A stretch of DNA of 64,000 nucleotides from Chitinophagales bacterium (GTDB lineage Bacteria; Bacteroidota; Bacteroidia; Chitinophagales; UBA8649), in NCBI GenBank assembly GCA_020635995.1, contig JACJYS010000002.1, positions 248,001-312,000 on the forward strand, given 5' to 3'. Made by a program: the position numbers and the translations under genes. Of this stretch, positions 1-8,850 are shown one piece after another. Position 1 is the first letter of the stretch, and each line of letters begins with the position of its first letter. The notes beneath the pieces are model-generated. The model had not been told where the DNA came from, did not search any database, and saw only the letters and a list, made by a program, of their open reading frames with translations.

Positions 1-1
1 T

Positions 2-394
2 CAAGGTTATTATATGATTAAATCTAATTTAGCTTTAACTAATAAAGATTTTTCTAAAGCTGAAGATTATATTAAACAAAGTATTAAAAGTAAAAACAGC
101 ATAGCCGGGCAGGAATATGAAGGGATGTCGTACATGCAGTTAGGTATGCTAAATATGCAAAAAGGCAATACTAAAGAAGCTAAGAAAAATTTAAGATTGG
201 CATTAAAACACGGCTTGCCTGATAATGATTCTACGGCTACCACTTTACTCCAACTTTCAAGTATAGAAATTTCTGCTCGCCAATTTCAAATAGGGAAAAA
301 GTATTTTAGAGAAGCTAAAGCTTTAAAGCCTAAAAACCCGGAGATAGTAGCTCAACTTAAAGAAATGGAAAAATATATTTCAAGAGTTAGATAA
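2..394 (+). CDS. TPR-like repeat protein, C-terminal part (cut by window edge)
   Basis: The frame is open from base 2 with no stop upstream of the first internal ATG (base 14), so the gene very likely starts before the window. The visible 130 residues are helical, with TPR-like spacing: A-x-x-Y-I-x-x-S-I, then a repeat with LGMLNMQKGNTKEAKKNL and a third with FQIGKKYFREAKALKPKNPE. TPR repeats mediate protein-protein contacts; no catalytic domain is visible. It converges on the respiratory operon, whose last gene ends 7 bases away. Which larger protein this belongs to (a TPR regulator, kinase or lipoprotein) cannot be told. Confidence 0.7.
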   Translation, partial: QGYYMIKSNLALTNKDFSKAEDYIKQSIKSKNSIAGQEYEGMSYMQLGMLNMQKGNTKEAKKNLRLALKHGLPDNDSTATTLLQLSSIEISARQFQIGKKYFREAKALKPKNPEIVAQLKEMEKYISRVR

Positions 395-400
395 GAGAAA

Positions 401-622
401 CTACTCAAAATATTTTTTGCCTTTAAGTGCTATAAAAACAAAAAAAGAGAAAAATACAAACACAAAAAACAAGATATACAATACTCCGGTATTAATGCCT
501 GCCGCTTGGGTATTCCCTGCTTCTACGCTTGTTTCTGCTCCTGCCTTACACATAGCACATTGTGCCCATGCCATTTGTGCATAAAATAAAACTATTGCTA
601 ATAAAGCTATTAACTTTTTCAT
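401..622 (-). CDS. Small membrane protein with a Cys-x-x-Cys motif, end of the respiratory operon
   Basis: 73 residues. An N-terminal signal peptide (MKKLIALLAIVLFYAQMAWA) is followed by QCAMCKAG, giving a CxxC pair just after the predicted cleavage site. One membrane helix (about residues 47-67) and a basic tail follow. It is the last gene of the cytochrome oxidase operon, 20 bases after the DUF420 gene. I recall similar QCAMC small proteins beside cytochrome oxidase genes in other Bacteroidota, but no defined function. Redox or metal handling during oxidase assembly is a guess from the CxxC motif and the location. Confidence 0.7.
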   Translation of the reverse strand: MKKLIALLAIVLFYAQMAWAQCAMCKAGAETSVEAGNTQAAGINTGVLYILFFVFVFFSFFVFIALKGKKYFE

Positions 623-642
623 ACTGTAAAGTTAAGTAAGTT

Positions 643-1182
643 TTAAAAATTATAAAAAGGAGAAATCATAATATAAACTAAAACACCCGAAACTGCCACA
701 TAAAACCAAAATGGCCAAACTTTCCTTGCTAATTTTTTATGTTTTTCATATTTATTGCTCCAAGCGTAGTAAAAAGTCATTAAAATAAAAGGCATAATAA
801 ATGCCGCCAAAATAATATGCGTAGCTAAAAGCAATAAGTAAACTATTTTTAAAAATCCTTCATCGGTATATCTTGTGGGTTCTGCCAATGTATGATATAT
901 AACATACGACACTAAAAATACTGCCGAAACCACAAAGGATAAGAACATTGTTTTTTTATGCAGTTCTGTTTTTTTTGTTTTAATAAAATATAAACCGACT
1001 ACCAAAAGCAAAGCTACAATGCTGTTTAAAATAGCATGAAACTTTGGAAAAAAAGACAAATCTAAGCCCGTAACGGTTCTTTTATCTATTCCCCAGTTTA
1101 AAACTCCTACTAATAATGCCACAACCACCGATAGTGCCACAATAATCAGTTTTGCTCGTTTTTCGCTTAATTGAATTGCCAT
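643..1182 (-). CDS. DUF420 family membrane protein
   Basis: 179 residues with five hydrophobic segments (roughly 10-30, 45-66, 78-98, 112-138, 155-175). The conserved histidines of the family are visible: HAILN near residue 49, HKKTMFLSF (77), YHTLAE and ATHIILAAF (121). DUF420 proteins sit in cytochrome c oxidase clusters of Gram-positive bacteria and Bacteroidota (CtaM-like, involved in oxidase maturation in Bacillus and Staphylococcus). The gene follows the SCO-like gene by 5 bases and is cotranscribed with the oxidase, so a role in maturation of the heme-copper oxidase is the natural inference. Confidence 0.85.
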   Translation of the reverse strand: MAIQLSEKRAKLIIVALSVVVALLVGVLNWGIDKRTVTGLDLSFFPKFHAILNSIVALLLVVGLYFIKTKKTELHKKTMFLSFVVSAVFLVSYVIYHTLAEPTRYTDEGFLKIVYLLLLATHIILAAFIMPFILMTFYYAWSNKYEKHKKLARKVWPFWFYVAVSGVLVYIMISPFYNF

Positions 1183-1187
1183 AATTA

Positions 1188-1892
1188 TTATCTTTTAAAT
1201 TCTTTTTGCAAAAGTAATATATCTCCCATAAGTATATTCACTTTATTTTCTGATGAGCCGTCATAATAGCCTCTGATATTCCAATTAGGGTCTAATAAAA
1301 TAAGTTGTTTAGCATTAATAATATCTTCACTACTTTCAAGGCTTTTTTTCATCTGCTTTGCCAATTTTAATTCGTCATTGGCTAAATTAACAATTTGCTC
1401 TTCGCTACCGTTTAAAAAATGCCATTTTCCGGGTATTGCTCCATACTGCTGTGCATATTGTTTTAACACGGATATTGAATCCGTTAATGGTTCTGTAGTA
1501 AAAGACAATAGCACTACCCTATCATCTCTTATCATTTCAGATTGTATGCGTGCAAGTTGTTGGCTAATTTTTGGACTAACAGTTGTATTATTTACACTAA
1601 AAAAGTTAGCTACAATAATTTTATCGTGCAAAACCTCTTTAGTTATTTCTTGATTATACTGATTTACAAAATTAAAATTGTTAATGGCGTAATATACACT
1701 ATCTACCCTATATTTTCCAGCACCTAAGTTTACAGTATCTATACCCACAGGATACATCTTTCGGGGGTATTTCATTGTGCTTAAATCTTCCCGTGCCTCT
1801 TTGGTATAGAAATAAAAAACAGTTAAAATTAAAAAGGGAATTAAGGCTACAATTATGAGCCAGTATTTTTTTACGTATTTGCCTTTATCCAT
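1188..1892 (-). CDS. SCO1/SenC-family protein lacking the copper-binding residues
   Basis: 234 residues: an N-terminal membrane anchor (about 11-29) and a thioredoxin-like domain. SCO proteins deliver copper to the CuA site of oxidase subunit II through a CxxxC motif and a distal histidine. Here the region corresponding to FFxxCPTxCPK reads FFSVNNTTVSPK, so both cysteines are replaced (Asn and Ser), and the usual His before the RGYYDG block is Asn (DIINAKQLILLD). The rest of the fold signature (VANFFS, WHFLNG, IRGYYDGSS) is retained, so this is a recognisable SCO relative without copper ligands. Its ATG shares a base with the stop of the upstream subunit IV gene (TAATG), suggesting coupled translation. 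It may be a chaperone scaffold or a degenerate paralogue. Confidence 0.8.
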   Translation of the reverse strand: MDKGKYVKKYWLIIVALIPFLILTVFYFYTKEAREDLSTMKYPRKMYPVGIDTVNLGAGKYRVDSVYYAINNFNFVNQYNQEITKEVLHDKIIVANFFSVNNTTVSPKISQQLARIQSEMIRDDRVVLLSFTTEPLTDSISVLKQYAQQYGAIPGKWHFLNGSEEQIVNLANDELKLAKQMKKSLESSEDIINAKQLILLDPNWNIRGYYDGSSENKVNILMGDILLLQKEFKR

Positions 1893-2248
1893 TAAAAGAA
1901 TATGGTATAAACAAACTCTCTTAGTTGATAGTAAGCAAATCCGTCATAAGCAAATGATAAAATATACCATACTAAGAACACAAACGGAAATAAAAGCGTA
2001 AACACAAAGCCTTTTTTCTCGTGCCCTACGTGCATAAATACTTTCATAATCCAGTATGCTTTTACCAAACTCATTATGGTTACAAAAACCATTAATGGCC
2101 ATCGCGGCAAAGACATGGCTTCCATTAATTTATATTCGTATAACAAAGCTAAAGAAACCTCCAAAATTGTAACAACAGATAGTATAAGCGTTGTTTTGTA
2201 AACGTCTTTAACGTTTTGTTTATATTCTTCTTGAGTCATATGTGCCAT
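1892..2248 (-). CDS. Cytochrome c oxidase subunit IV family protein
   Basis: 118 residues with three membrane helices (about 19-38, 48-70, 80-101), the layout of the prokaryotic cytochrome c oxidase subunit IV family (COX4_pro, CtaF/CyoD-like). The motif KAYWIMKVFMHVGHEKKG between helices 2 and 3 is typical. The subunit has no redox centre and helps stabilise the oxidase in the inner membrane. It lies directly after the two subunit III genes. The first codon could be M1 or the near M4 (MAHMTQEEY); M1 is kept because it lies 28 bases after the coxC stop. Confidence 0.88.
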   Translation of the reverse strand: MAHMTQEEYKQNVKDVYKTTLILSVVTILEVSLALLYEYKLMEAMSLPRWPLMVFVTIMSLVKAYWIMKVFMHVGHEKKGFVFTLLFPFVFLVWYILSFAYDGFAYYQLREFVYTIFF

Positions 2249-2276
2249 TGCTCTATATTTTTATCTTTTTCTAATA

Positions 2277-2966
2277 TTATAATAAGTAGTATCCTAAGAA
2301 TACGTAAACCCAAACTAAATCAACAAAGTGCCAAAATAGTCCTATTTTTTCTACCATTCCATAGTTGCCTATTTTATCAAAACGACCTTTAAGCGTTTCT
2401 ACAAGCAACCAAATATTTAAACCTACACCTGTTAAAACATGCAATCCGTGGAAGCCTGTTATGGTAAAAAAGAACATTCCAAATTGTACTGGACCTTCTC
2501 CTTCGCCAGAAGCACTAAATGGTGTATGCCACATAGTCATTCCTTCATGTATTAAGTGTGTCCACTCTAAATACTGACACCCTAAGAAAGTTAATCCCAT
2601 TAAAATAGTAGGTATTAAAAATTTAACTACGCCCATTCTATTCATCATAAACCCTTCTTGTACGGCACGCACCATAGTTACTGAGCTTATAATTAATATA
2701 AAGGTCATTATTGATACAAATATTAATGGGTAATTATTGCCCTCAATACCCGGCAATGTATTAAAAACATTACTTGACAAAGGCCATGTATCTAAATGTG
2801 CCGTTCTTGCAGCCGCATAAGCTACTAAAAATGAGGCAAAAATAAAGGTATCTGATATTAAGAAATACCACATCATTACCTTTCCATAGGAAGCATTAAA
2901 AACTCCTTTTAATTTTTCCCACTCATGAACTACGTATTCTCCGTTTGATGATGAATCTGCTGACAT
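2277..2966 (-). CDS. coxC: Cytochrome c oxidase subunit III
   Basis: 229 residues, seven predicted membrane helices. Family marks include the C-terminal GFHGLHVLTGVGLNIWL and LFWHFVDLVWVYVFLGYYLL, matching the conserved FHG-x-H and WHFVD-xVW blocks of heme-copper oxidase subunit III. Subunit III carries no metal but stabilises the catalytic core and proton uptake. It sits 9 bases downstream of a second, shorter subunit III-like gene. Having two subunit III genes in tandem in the oxidase cluster is, as I recall, common in Bacteroidota. Confidence 0.93.
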   Translation of the reverse strand: MSADSSSNGEYVVHEWEKLKGVFNASYGKVMMWYFLISDTFIFASFLVAYAAARTAHLDTWPLSSNVFNTLPGIEGNNYPLIFVSIMTFILIISSVTMVRAVQEGFMMNRMGVVKFLIPTILMGLTFLGCQYLEWTHLIHEGMTMWHTPFSASGEGEGPVQFGMFFFTITGFHGLHVLTGVGLNIWLLVETLKGRFDKIGNYGMVEKIGLFWHFVDLVWVYVFLGYYLL

Positions 2967-2975
2967 AAAAATTTT

Positions 2976-3602
2976 TTATTGATAATTAAAATAAAAAAAT
3001 ACATATAAATATACCCACAAAGCATTTACAAAATGCCAGTAAGTAGTTAATAACTCTAAAGCTAAAACCCTATTGGGATTCACTATTCCACTTCCTTCAA
3101 ATTCTTTGTCTTTTTTACTCAAATATGATTTTATCCATACTATTAGTAAAACAACTAAGCCGGTTATAATATGCAAACCATGCACTATAGCTAAGAAATA
3201 AATAAAAGACCCCGAAACATTTCCACTTAAAGGAAAATCCATATTAGTAAGTGCATTAAAGCCTATTAATTGACTTATTAAAAATGCTAAACCGGAAATG
3301 CCACTTACTAATAACAAAATCAAATATTGGTTAAACTTTGCTTTTTTATATGTTTTATAAGTAAAGTAAAATAAGGCACTACTTATTATAGCTATTATTG
3401 TACTAATGGTAAATACATTAGGCAATGGGAACTGAGCCCAATTTAAAGTGTCTGCTTTTTTTACTATTAATGAACTGGTGGTAACAGCAAAAAACATAGT
3501 AATAGATGCCATTCCTATATATAACATTAACCTAAGTGCAAAAGCACGTGTTTTTTGCTCTTCGTTAAAATTAGGTTGATATGTATTATTTGCTATTTCC
3601 AA
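2976..3602 (-). CDS. Cytochrome c oxidase subunit III-like protein (second copy)
   Basis: 208 residues, about five membrane helices. The subunit III C-terminal blocks are present: IVHGLHIITGLVVLLIVW and TYWHFVNALWVYLYVFFYF (an Asn where the sister protein has Asp). The N-terminus is soluble and Asn/Gln-rich. It is shorter than, and divergent from, the following coxC. The gene lies 3 bases after ctaB and is part of the same transcript. It probably assembles into the same oxidase; whether both subunit III proteins are present together cannot be told from sequence. Confidence 0.88.
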   Translation of the reverse strand: MEIANNTYQPNFNEEQKTRAFALRLMLYIGMASITMFFAVTTSSLIVKKADTLNWAQFPLPNVFTISTIIAIISSALFYFTYKTYKKAKFNQYLILLLVSGISGLAFLISQLIGFNALTNMDFPLSGNVSGSFIYFLAIVHGLHIITGLVVLLIVWIKSYLSKKDKEFEGSGIVNPNRVLALELLTTYWHFVNALWVYLYVFFYFNYQ

Positions 3603-3605
3603 TTT

Positions 3606-4505
3606 TTAAAAAAATAAATTATCTAACAAAATTGCTACCAAAGCCAAAGGTAAATAAAGAAAAGATGCAAACATTACTTTTCTTGCATTTTCATCAGTTG
3701 TATTTTTAAGCAATTTTACAGAAGGTATAATAAATAAAACGGCAGCTATTAAAAGCACTATAAACCCAAACAAATGAACATACCCCAATGAATATATTAA
3801 AACTGTAAGTGGAAATAATGCCAAAGTATATACAAACATATTAATGGCACTTCCTAAAGTTTTACCCTTACTTGAAGGCAAAAGCATAATATTAGCTTTT
3901 TTATAATCATCATATTGTACCCATGCTATACCCCAAAAATGAGGAAACTGCCAAATAAACTGAATTAAAAATAAATACAAGGCTGTATTGCTCAAATATC
4001 CACTGGCTGCCACGGCTCCTATCATAGGAGGCAATGCTCCCGGTATAGCTCCCACAAAAACAGCTATAGGATGTACCGTTTTTAATGGTGTATATATAAA
4101 CGAATATGTTATTAACGATATAGCCGACAATAAACCTACAACTGTATTAAAGTACAATGACAAGATAAGCAATCCTGCTACAGCAGCTAAACCACCCCAA
4201 AGAATGGCTTCTTTAATAGTCATTTTTTCAGCAGGTAAAGGTCTGCTTTTGGTTCTGTTCATTAAAGCGTCAGAATCTTTCTCTATAATTTGATTGAAAG
4301 CATTGGCTGCTCCCGAAACCAAAAATCCACCTAAGCCCAATAAAAAGAACGAAATAAAATTATACGAATCTGCCAATAATGCATACCCAACCAACGATGA
4401 AAATACTACAAAAGTATTTAACCGTAGCTTGTACAACACTGCCAACTGAGAAAGTTTTGCTTTCACAGCACTTTGAGTTAATGATATGCTTTGAGTTTGA
4501 CTCAT
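3606..4505 (-). CDS. ctaB: Protoheme IX farnesyltransferase (heme O synthase)
   Basis: 299 residues, a polytopic UbiA-superfamily prenyltransferase. It transfers the farnesyl group of farnesyl diphosphate to heme b to make heme O, the precursor of heme A for the oxidase. The first Asp-rich motif is at residues 68-91 (NAFNQIIEKDSDALMNRTKS, then RPLP); the second is YDDYKKANIMLLP near residue 200. Nine or so hydrophobic segments are visible and the length is normal. It follows coxA by 7 bases. No ctaA (heme A synthase) is in this window. Confidence 0.95.
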   Translation of the reverse strand: MSQTQSISLTQSAVKAKLSQLAVLYKLRLNTFVVFSSLVGYALLADSYNFISFFLLGLGGFLVSGAANAFNQIIEKDSDALMNRTKSRPLPAEKMTIKEAILWGGLAAVAGLLILSLYFNTVVGLLSAISLITYSFIYTPLKTVHPIAVFVGAIPGALPPMIGAVAASGYLSNTALYLFLIQFIWQFPHFWGIAWVQYDDYKKANIMLLPSSKGKTLGSAINMFVYTLALFPLTVLIYSLGYVHLFGFIVLLIAAVLFIIPSVKLLKNTTDENARKVMFASFLYLPLALVAILLDNLFF

Positions 4506-4512
4506 TTATATA

Positions 4513-6315
4513 TTAATGTTCGTGTTCTCCTTCTTCTAAAGGTTTTGTTTGAGGGTTAAATTCATGTCCATTTACACTATAATCATAAGGCCAACGATAT
4601 ACTGTTGGTAATTCTCCCGGCCAGTTTCCATGCCCAGGTACTACAGGTGTTGTCCATTCTAAAGTATTGGCATCCCAAACATTTTTATTTTCTTCAGTTA
4701 ATTTTTCTCCTTTAAACATACTGTAGAAGAAATTCATTAAAAATGCAAATTGAGAAATAAACACTATAAATGCCGCTACAGTTATTAATACATTCACGTC
4801 ATGGAAATTATTAAAAGTTTGGAACTGGTCAAAAGCATAATATCTTCTTGGAACGCCAGCCATAAAGTGCATTGGAAAAAACACCAAATATCCACCTATT
4901 AAAGTACCCCAAAAGTGCATATAACCTAAAGTGTCATTCATTTTTCTGCCAAACATTTTTGGAAACCACTGATAAACACCTGCCCACATACCAAAAAATG
5001 CAGATACACCCATTACTATATGAAAGTGTCCTACCACAAAATAAGTATCGTGCAATTGAATATCTATAGTTGAATTTCCTAAGTGTAATCCTGTGATACC
5101 ACCTGTAACAAAGAAAGACATAAAGCCTAAAGCAAATATTAATGGAACGGTAATCCTAATATTACCACGCCATAAAGTTGTTATCCAGTTAAAAGATTTA
5201 ATGGCAGAAGGAATGGCAATAAGTAATGTAAAAATAGCAAATACTCTTCCTATAGCCGGACTCATACCCGTAACAAACATGTGGTGTGCCCAAACAAAGA
5301 AACCAATTACCACAATAGCTCCCATAGACATTATCATGGCTTTATAACCAAATACCGGTTTTTTAGCGTGTACAGATAGCACTTCTGAAACTATACCCAT
5401 AGTAGGTAGTATAATAATATATACCTCTGGGTGTCCTAAAAACCAAAACAAGTGCTGGAATACAATTGGACTACCACCTTTGTATGCTAATAAATCTCCG
5501 TTTATAACTATGTTATTTAAGAAGAAACTAGTATCTAATAAACGGTCAAATTCTAATAAACCTGCTGCAGCAACAAGTGCCGGGAATGCTAACACACCAA
5601 TAACAGCTGTAAACATTAACGCCCATATTATAAGTGGCATTTTTGTTAAAGACAAACCTTTTGTACGCATAGTAAGTATAGTAGAAATATAATTTAAACT
5701 ACCTAAAGTACTGCCTATTACAAATAATGTAATAGCTGAAAGCCACATATCAAATCCTAAACCGGAGCCTTTGTTTAAAGCCACATCTCTAATACCATTT
5801 AAAGGAGGGTAAGCTGTCCATCCACCAGAAGCGGGTCCTGTTTGAATAAAAAATGAAACGAACAACACAACACTGGCAGCAAAGAAAAACCAATATGACA
5901 ACATATTCATAAACGGAGATGCCATATCTCTTGCTCCTATTTGTAAAGGAATTAAGAAATTACTAAAAGTACCACTTAAGCCTGCTGTTAATACAAAAAA
6001 CACTAAGATAGTACCGTGCATAGTAACCAATGCGTAGTAAAAATCATTACTTATTTTTCCGCCTTCAGCCCAACTACCTAATACATTTTCTAAAAAAGGA
6101 AATGTTTCATTAGGCCATGCTAACTGAATTCTAAAAAATAAAGATAATAATGCACCTACAACTGCCCAAAATATACCTGTAACCAAAAATTGCTTGGCTA
6201 TCATTTTATGGTCTTGGCTAAATACATATTTGGTCAGCCAACTTTCTTCATGGTGGTGATCATCATGTGCATGACTGCCATGCCCTTCTATTTGATGTCC
6301 TATTGCTTCGCTCAT
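4513..6315 (-). CDS. coxA: Cytochrome c oxidase subunit I
   Basis: 600 residues, twelve-helix heme-copper oxidase core that reduces O2 to water and pumps protons. Visible ligands and motifs: MHGTILVFF (low-spin heme His), WFLGHPEVYIIILP (CuB His with the His-Tyr cross-link and the Glu of A1-type oxidases), VWAHHMFVTGMSP (two CuB histidines) and LHDTYFVVGHFHIVMG (high-spin and low-spin heme histidines). Both ends are His-rich: EGHGSHAHDDHHHEESW near residue 10 and EEGEHEH at the C-terminus. The gene lies between coxB and ctaB in the same operon. Confidence 0.97.
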   Translation of the reverse strand: MSEAIGHQIEGHGSHAHDDHHHEESWLTKYVFSQDHKMIAKQFLVTGIFWAVVGALLSLFFRIQLAWPNETFPFLENVLGSWAEGGKISNDFYYALVTMHGTILVFFVLTAGLSGTFSNFLIPLQIGARDMASPFMNMLSYWFFFAASVVLFVSFFIQTGPASGGWTAYPPLNGIRDVALNKGSGLGFDMWLSAITLFVIGSTLGSLNYISTILTMRTKGLSLTKMPLIIWALMFTAVIGVLAFPALVAAAGLLEFDRLLDTSFFLNNIVINGDLLAYKGGSPIVFQHLFWFLGHPEVYIIILPTMGIVSEVLSVHAKKPVFGYKAMIMSMGAIVVIGFFVWAHHMFVTGMSPAIGRVFAIFTLLIAIPSAIKSFNWITTLWRGNIRITVPLIFALGFMSFFVTGGITGLHLGNSTIDIQLHDTYFVVGHFHIVMGVSAFFGMWAGVYQWFPKMFGRKMNDTLGYMHFWGTLIGGYLVFFPMHFMAGVPRRYYAFDQFQTFNNFHDVNVLITVAAFIVFISQFAFLMNFFYSMFKGEKLTEENKNVWDANTLEWTTPVVPGHGNWPGELPTVYRWPYDYSVNGHEFNPQTKPLEEGEHEH

Positions 6316-6358
6316 GAAATTTTATTTTGTGTTACTTATTTTAATAATTACTGTTTTC

Positions 6359-7408
6359 TTAATTTGTTGCTATAACTGTTTCGTAATATGATTTTTGGTC
6401 TTTAACCCATGCATCATACTCTTCTTGAGTTACTACTTTCACTTCTCTTCTCATAGCAAAATGTGATTTACCACATAATTCTGCACAAGCTAACTCAAAT
6501 GTGAAATCTTGCCATCTTGGGTTGCCGGTTTCCGGATTAATTTGTTGCCAATATTTACTTTTCTTAAGCACTTCTTCTTTGTACTGTTCTGTAGTGTATT
6601 TTGGCGTAAACATAAAACGAGTAGGCATACCCGGCACACAGTCCATTTTAACTCTAAAATGAGGCAAGAAAAAACTGTGAATAACATCTTGAGCACCAAG
6701 AATCATATATGTAGGTTTACCTTGTACTAATACTAATTCATCTGCCATAAAATCATCTCTACTATGCTCATCTTCCCAATTAATACCTAATTCATTAATA
6801 GTAGATATGTGTTCTTTATCTATTATTCTTTCCCCAAATTTTCCGTCTGTACCAGGGTATCTCATTATCCAACCAAATTGTTTTCCTGTAACTTCAATTT
6901 CATGAATAGCTCCCGGCTCTTGTGGCAATGATTTAAAATCAAATATTTTATCCCAAGCACTTAAACCTTTAAAAGATAAAAACACTAAAACTATAGCAGG
7001 ACCTACTGTCCATATTATTTCTAATTTATTGCTGTGTGTAAAGAAATAAGCTTGCCTATCTCTTCTATATCTATATTTATATACAAAACTAATAAGCACA
7101 ATATGCACACCTACAAATACCAATATAGCTATTAAACTTGTTATATTAAACATGCTATCTACCCAGTCGCCATGAATACTTGCCGACTCGGGCAACATAC
7201 GTGGATAAAGAGCATAAAAACTGTATGCCGTAGCCGAAAGACCTATTATAAGAAAAGCCATTAACAATTTAGCTTGTGTATTGCTTTTTCTTTCTAAAGC
7301 ATCTGTTTTATCTTCTCCAGAAGCAGATAATTCTGTTGCTTTTGCTACCAAAAACATGATAGCAAAAAATAGGACTATCGCCAAAAATATTAATAAACCT
7401 GTACTCAT
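6359..7408 (-). CDS. coxB: Cytochrome c oxidase subunit II (CuA subunit)
   Basis: 349 residues. Helices near 4-24, 48-70 and 88-112 are followed by a periplasmic cupredoxin domain. The CuA site is intact: IHSFFLPHFRVKMD gives the first His, and CAELCGKSHFAM (C-x3-C-x3-H-x2-M) gives the remaining ligands. There is no CxxCH motif, so unlike true caa3 subunit II it has no fused cytochrome c; electrons would come from an ACIII cytochrome domain or a separate carrier. It lies 12 bases downstream of actF, joining the ACIII and oxidase parts in one transcript. The N-terminal extra helix is typical of Bacteroidota CoxB. Confidence 0.95.
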   Translation of the reverse strand: MSTGLLIFLAIVLFFAIMFLVAKATELSASGEDKTDALERKSNTQAKLLMAFLIIGLSATAYSFYALYPRMLPESASIHGDWVDSMFNITSLIAILVFVGVHIVLISFVYKYRYRRDRQAYFFTHSNKLEIIWTVGPAIVLVFLSFKGLSAWDKIFDFKSLPQEPGAIHEIEVTGKQFGWIMRYPGTDGKFGERIIDKEHISTINELGINWEDEHSRDDFMADELVLVQGKPTYMILGAQDVIHSFFLPHFRVKMDCVPGMPTRFMFTPKYTTEQYKEEVLKKSKYWQQINPETGNPRWQDFTFELACAELCGKSHFAMRREVKVVTQEEYDAWVKDQKSYYETVIATN

Positions 7409-7420
7409 TTTTATATACTT

Positions 7421-8830
7421 TTATATATGGTGATTTAAACTTTCTTTTAAGAACGGATCTTCTTCAATTTCTAATTCTTGACCATCCAATCCTGTAAAAG
7501 TTAATAACAAAAAGATTCCTAAAAATCCTGCAAAAAACATCAATTCTATTAAACCCAATCTTGCATAAGATTTAGATTCTTTTTCATGCCCGTGTACTTC
7601 TCCGTGTTCTACCGTAGTTTGGTTAGCTTCTGCACCATGTGCATCTGCATGCACGGTATTTTCTTCATTAGCTACAACAGCATGTGTTTCTACTACATTT
7701 TGTTCTACTGTTTCAGTAGCCGTATTTTGAGCATATAATACTGTTTCAGCATTTAATAAAGCATGTTCTTCGCCATGTGCTTCAGCATGTTCTACTTTAG
7801 CCATTGGTTCATACATAACCATATAGAAAAAATCTAAATAATGACCAAATATTACCATCACAGAAACAAATGCCATAGTTAACATTTTACGCTTAGCATC
7901 TCTTGACATTAATGCTAATAAAGGCAACAAGAAATTTATTACTAAAGTAGCATAAAACAAGAATTTAAACAGTCCTACATCAAATCTCTTATTGAACCAA
8001 ACTGTAGCTTCCGGTACGTTAGCATACCATATCAGCATAAATTGAGAGAACCATAAGTATGTCCAGAATATACTAAAGCCAAACATTAATTTTCCTAAAT
8101 CGTGAATGTGATCTATATGCACTTTTGGCATATATCCAGCTTGTTTTAATCCTATGATAATTAAAATCATCATAGCTAAACCTGCACATATATAGCTGGC
8201 TAAATTATACCAACCAAATAAGGTACTATACCAGTGTGGATCTAAAGACATGATAACCCACCAGCTTAAAATAGAACTACTAACTCCAAATATTAACAAG
8301 AAAGCTGCCGATAATTTTTTTGCTTTTGAATATTCTTTCCAATTTTTAATACTTACGAAGTTTTTAGGCAATAAATAAGCAAACAATGCCCACAAACCAA
8401 AGAAACCTAAAACTCCTACGGTGTACCAAAATCTTGTTAAAAAAGGAGATTTTCCCGAAACTATAGAATCTACGTGGTGTGGGTCTGCCCAGTGGCTATA
8501 TAAGCTTGATGGAGCTATCCACATACCTGCTACTATAACTACAAAAAGGATAAAAGCTACAAATAAGAACCTTGACATAGCAATAGGTATTTTTTTAAAT
8601 ACGGTATGCCATCCTCCATATCCTAATTGATGAGCTGTTATAAAAAATACACCTGTTACCGCTATACCTGCAAAGTAGTATGTATTTAATAATAAATTAG
8701 CCCAAAAACGGTTATGATGTGCTGTTTTATCAAAAAAGAATGACAATATCATACCTACAACGCCTACGGCTGTAAGTGCATACGCCCATTTCTTTAAATT
8801 ATTTCCGAATGTAAATGTTTTGTTTGACAT
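7421..8830 (-). CDS. actF: Alternative complex III subunit ActF, with a His/Glu-rich cytoplasmic or periplasmic loop
   Basis: 469 residues, about ten membrane helices, the quinol:cytochrome c oxidoreductase membrane subunit homologous to ActC but lacking its full quinone site. The start (MSNKTFTFGNNLKKW) fits the family. Between the ninth and the last helix, residues about 344-417 form a hydrophilic insertion with nine histidines and many Glu/Ala (KVEHAEAHGEEHALLNAE ... EHGEVHGHEKES). ActF stabilises the complex in the inner membrane. It follows actE by 20 bases and precedes coxB by 12. The insert may bind metal or be only a linker; this is open. Confidence 0.93.
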   Translation of the reverse strand: MSNKTFTFGNNLKKWAYALTAVGVVGMILSFFFDKTAHHNRFWANLLLNTYYFAGIAVTGVFFITAHQLGYGGWHTVFKKIPIAMSRFLFVAFILFVVIVAGMWIAPSSLYSHWADPHHVDSIVSGKSPFLTRFWYTVGVLGFFGLWALFAYLLPKNFVSIKNWKEYSKAKKLSAAFLLIFGVSSSILSWWVIMSLDPHWYSTLFGWYNLASYICAGLAMMILIIIGLKQAGYMPKVHIDHIHDLGKLMFGFSIFWTYLWFSQFMLIWYANVPEATVWFNKRFDVGLFKFLFYATLVINFLLPLLALMSRDAKRKMLTMAFVSVMVIFGHYLDFFYMVMYEPMAKVEHAEAHGEEHALLNAETVLYAQNTATETVEQNVVETHAVVANEENTVHADAHGAEANQTTVEHGEVHGHEKESKSYARLGLIELMFFAGFLGIFLLLTFTGLDGQELEIEEDPFLKESLNHHI

Positions 8831-8850
8831 ATCTTTCTATCTTTTTCGGA

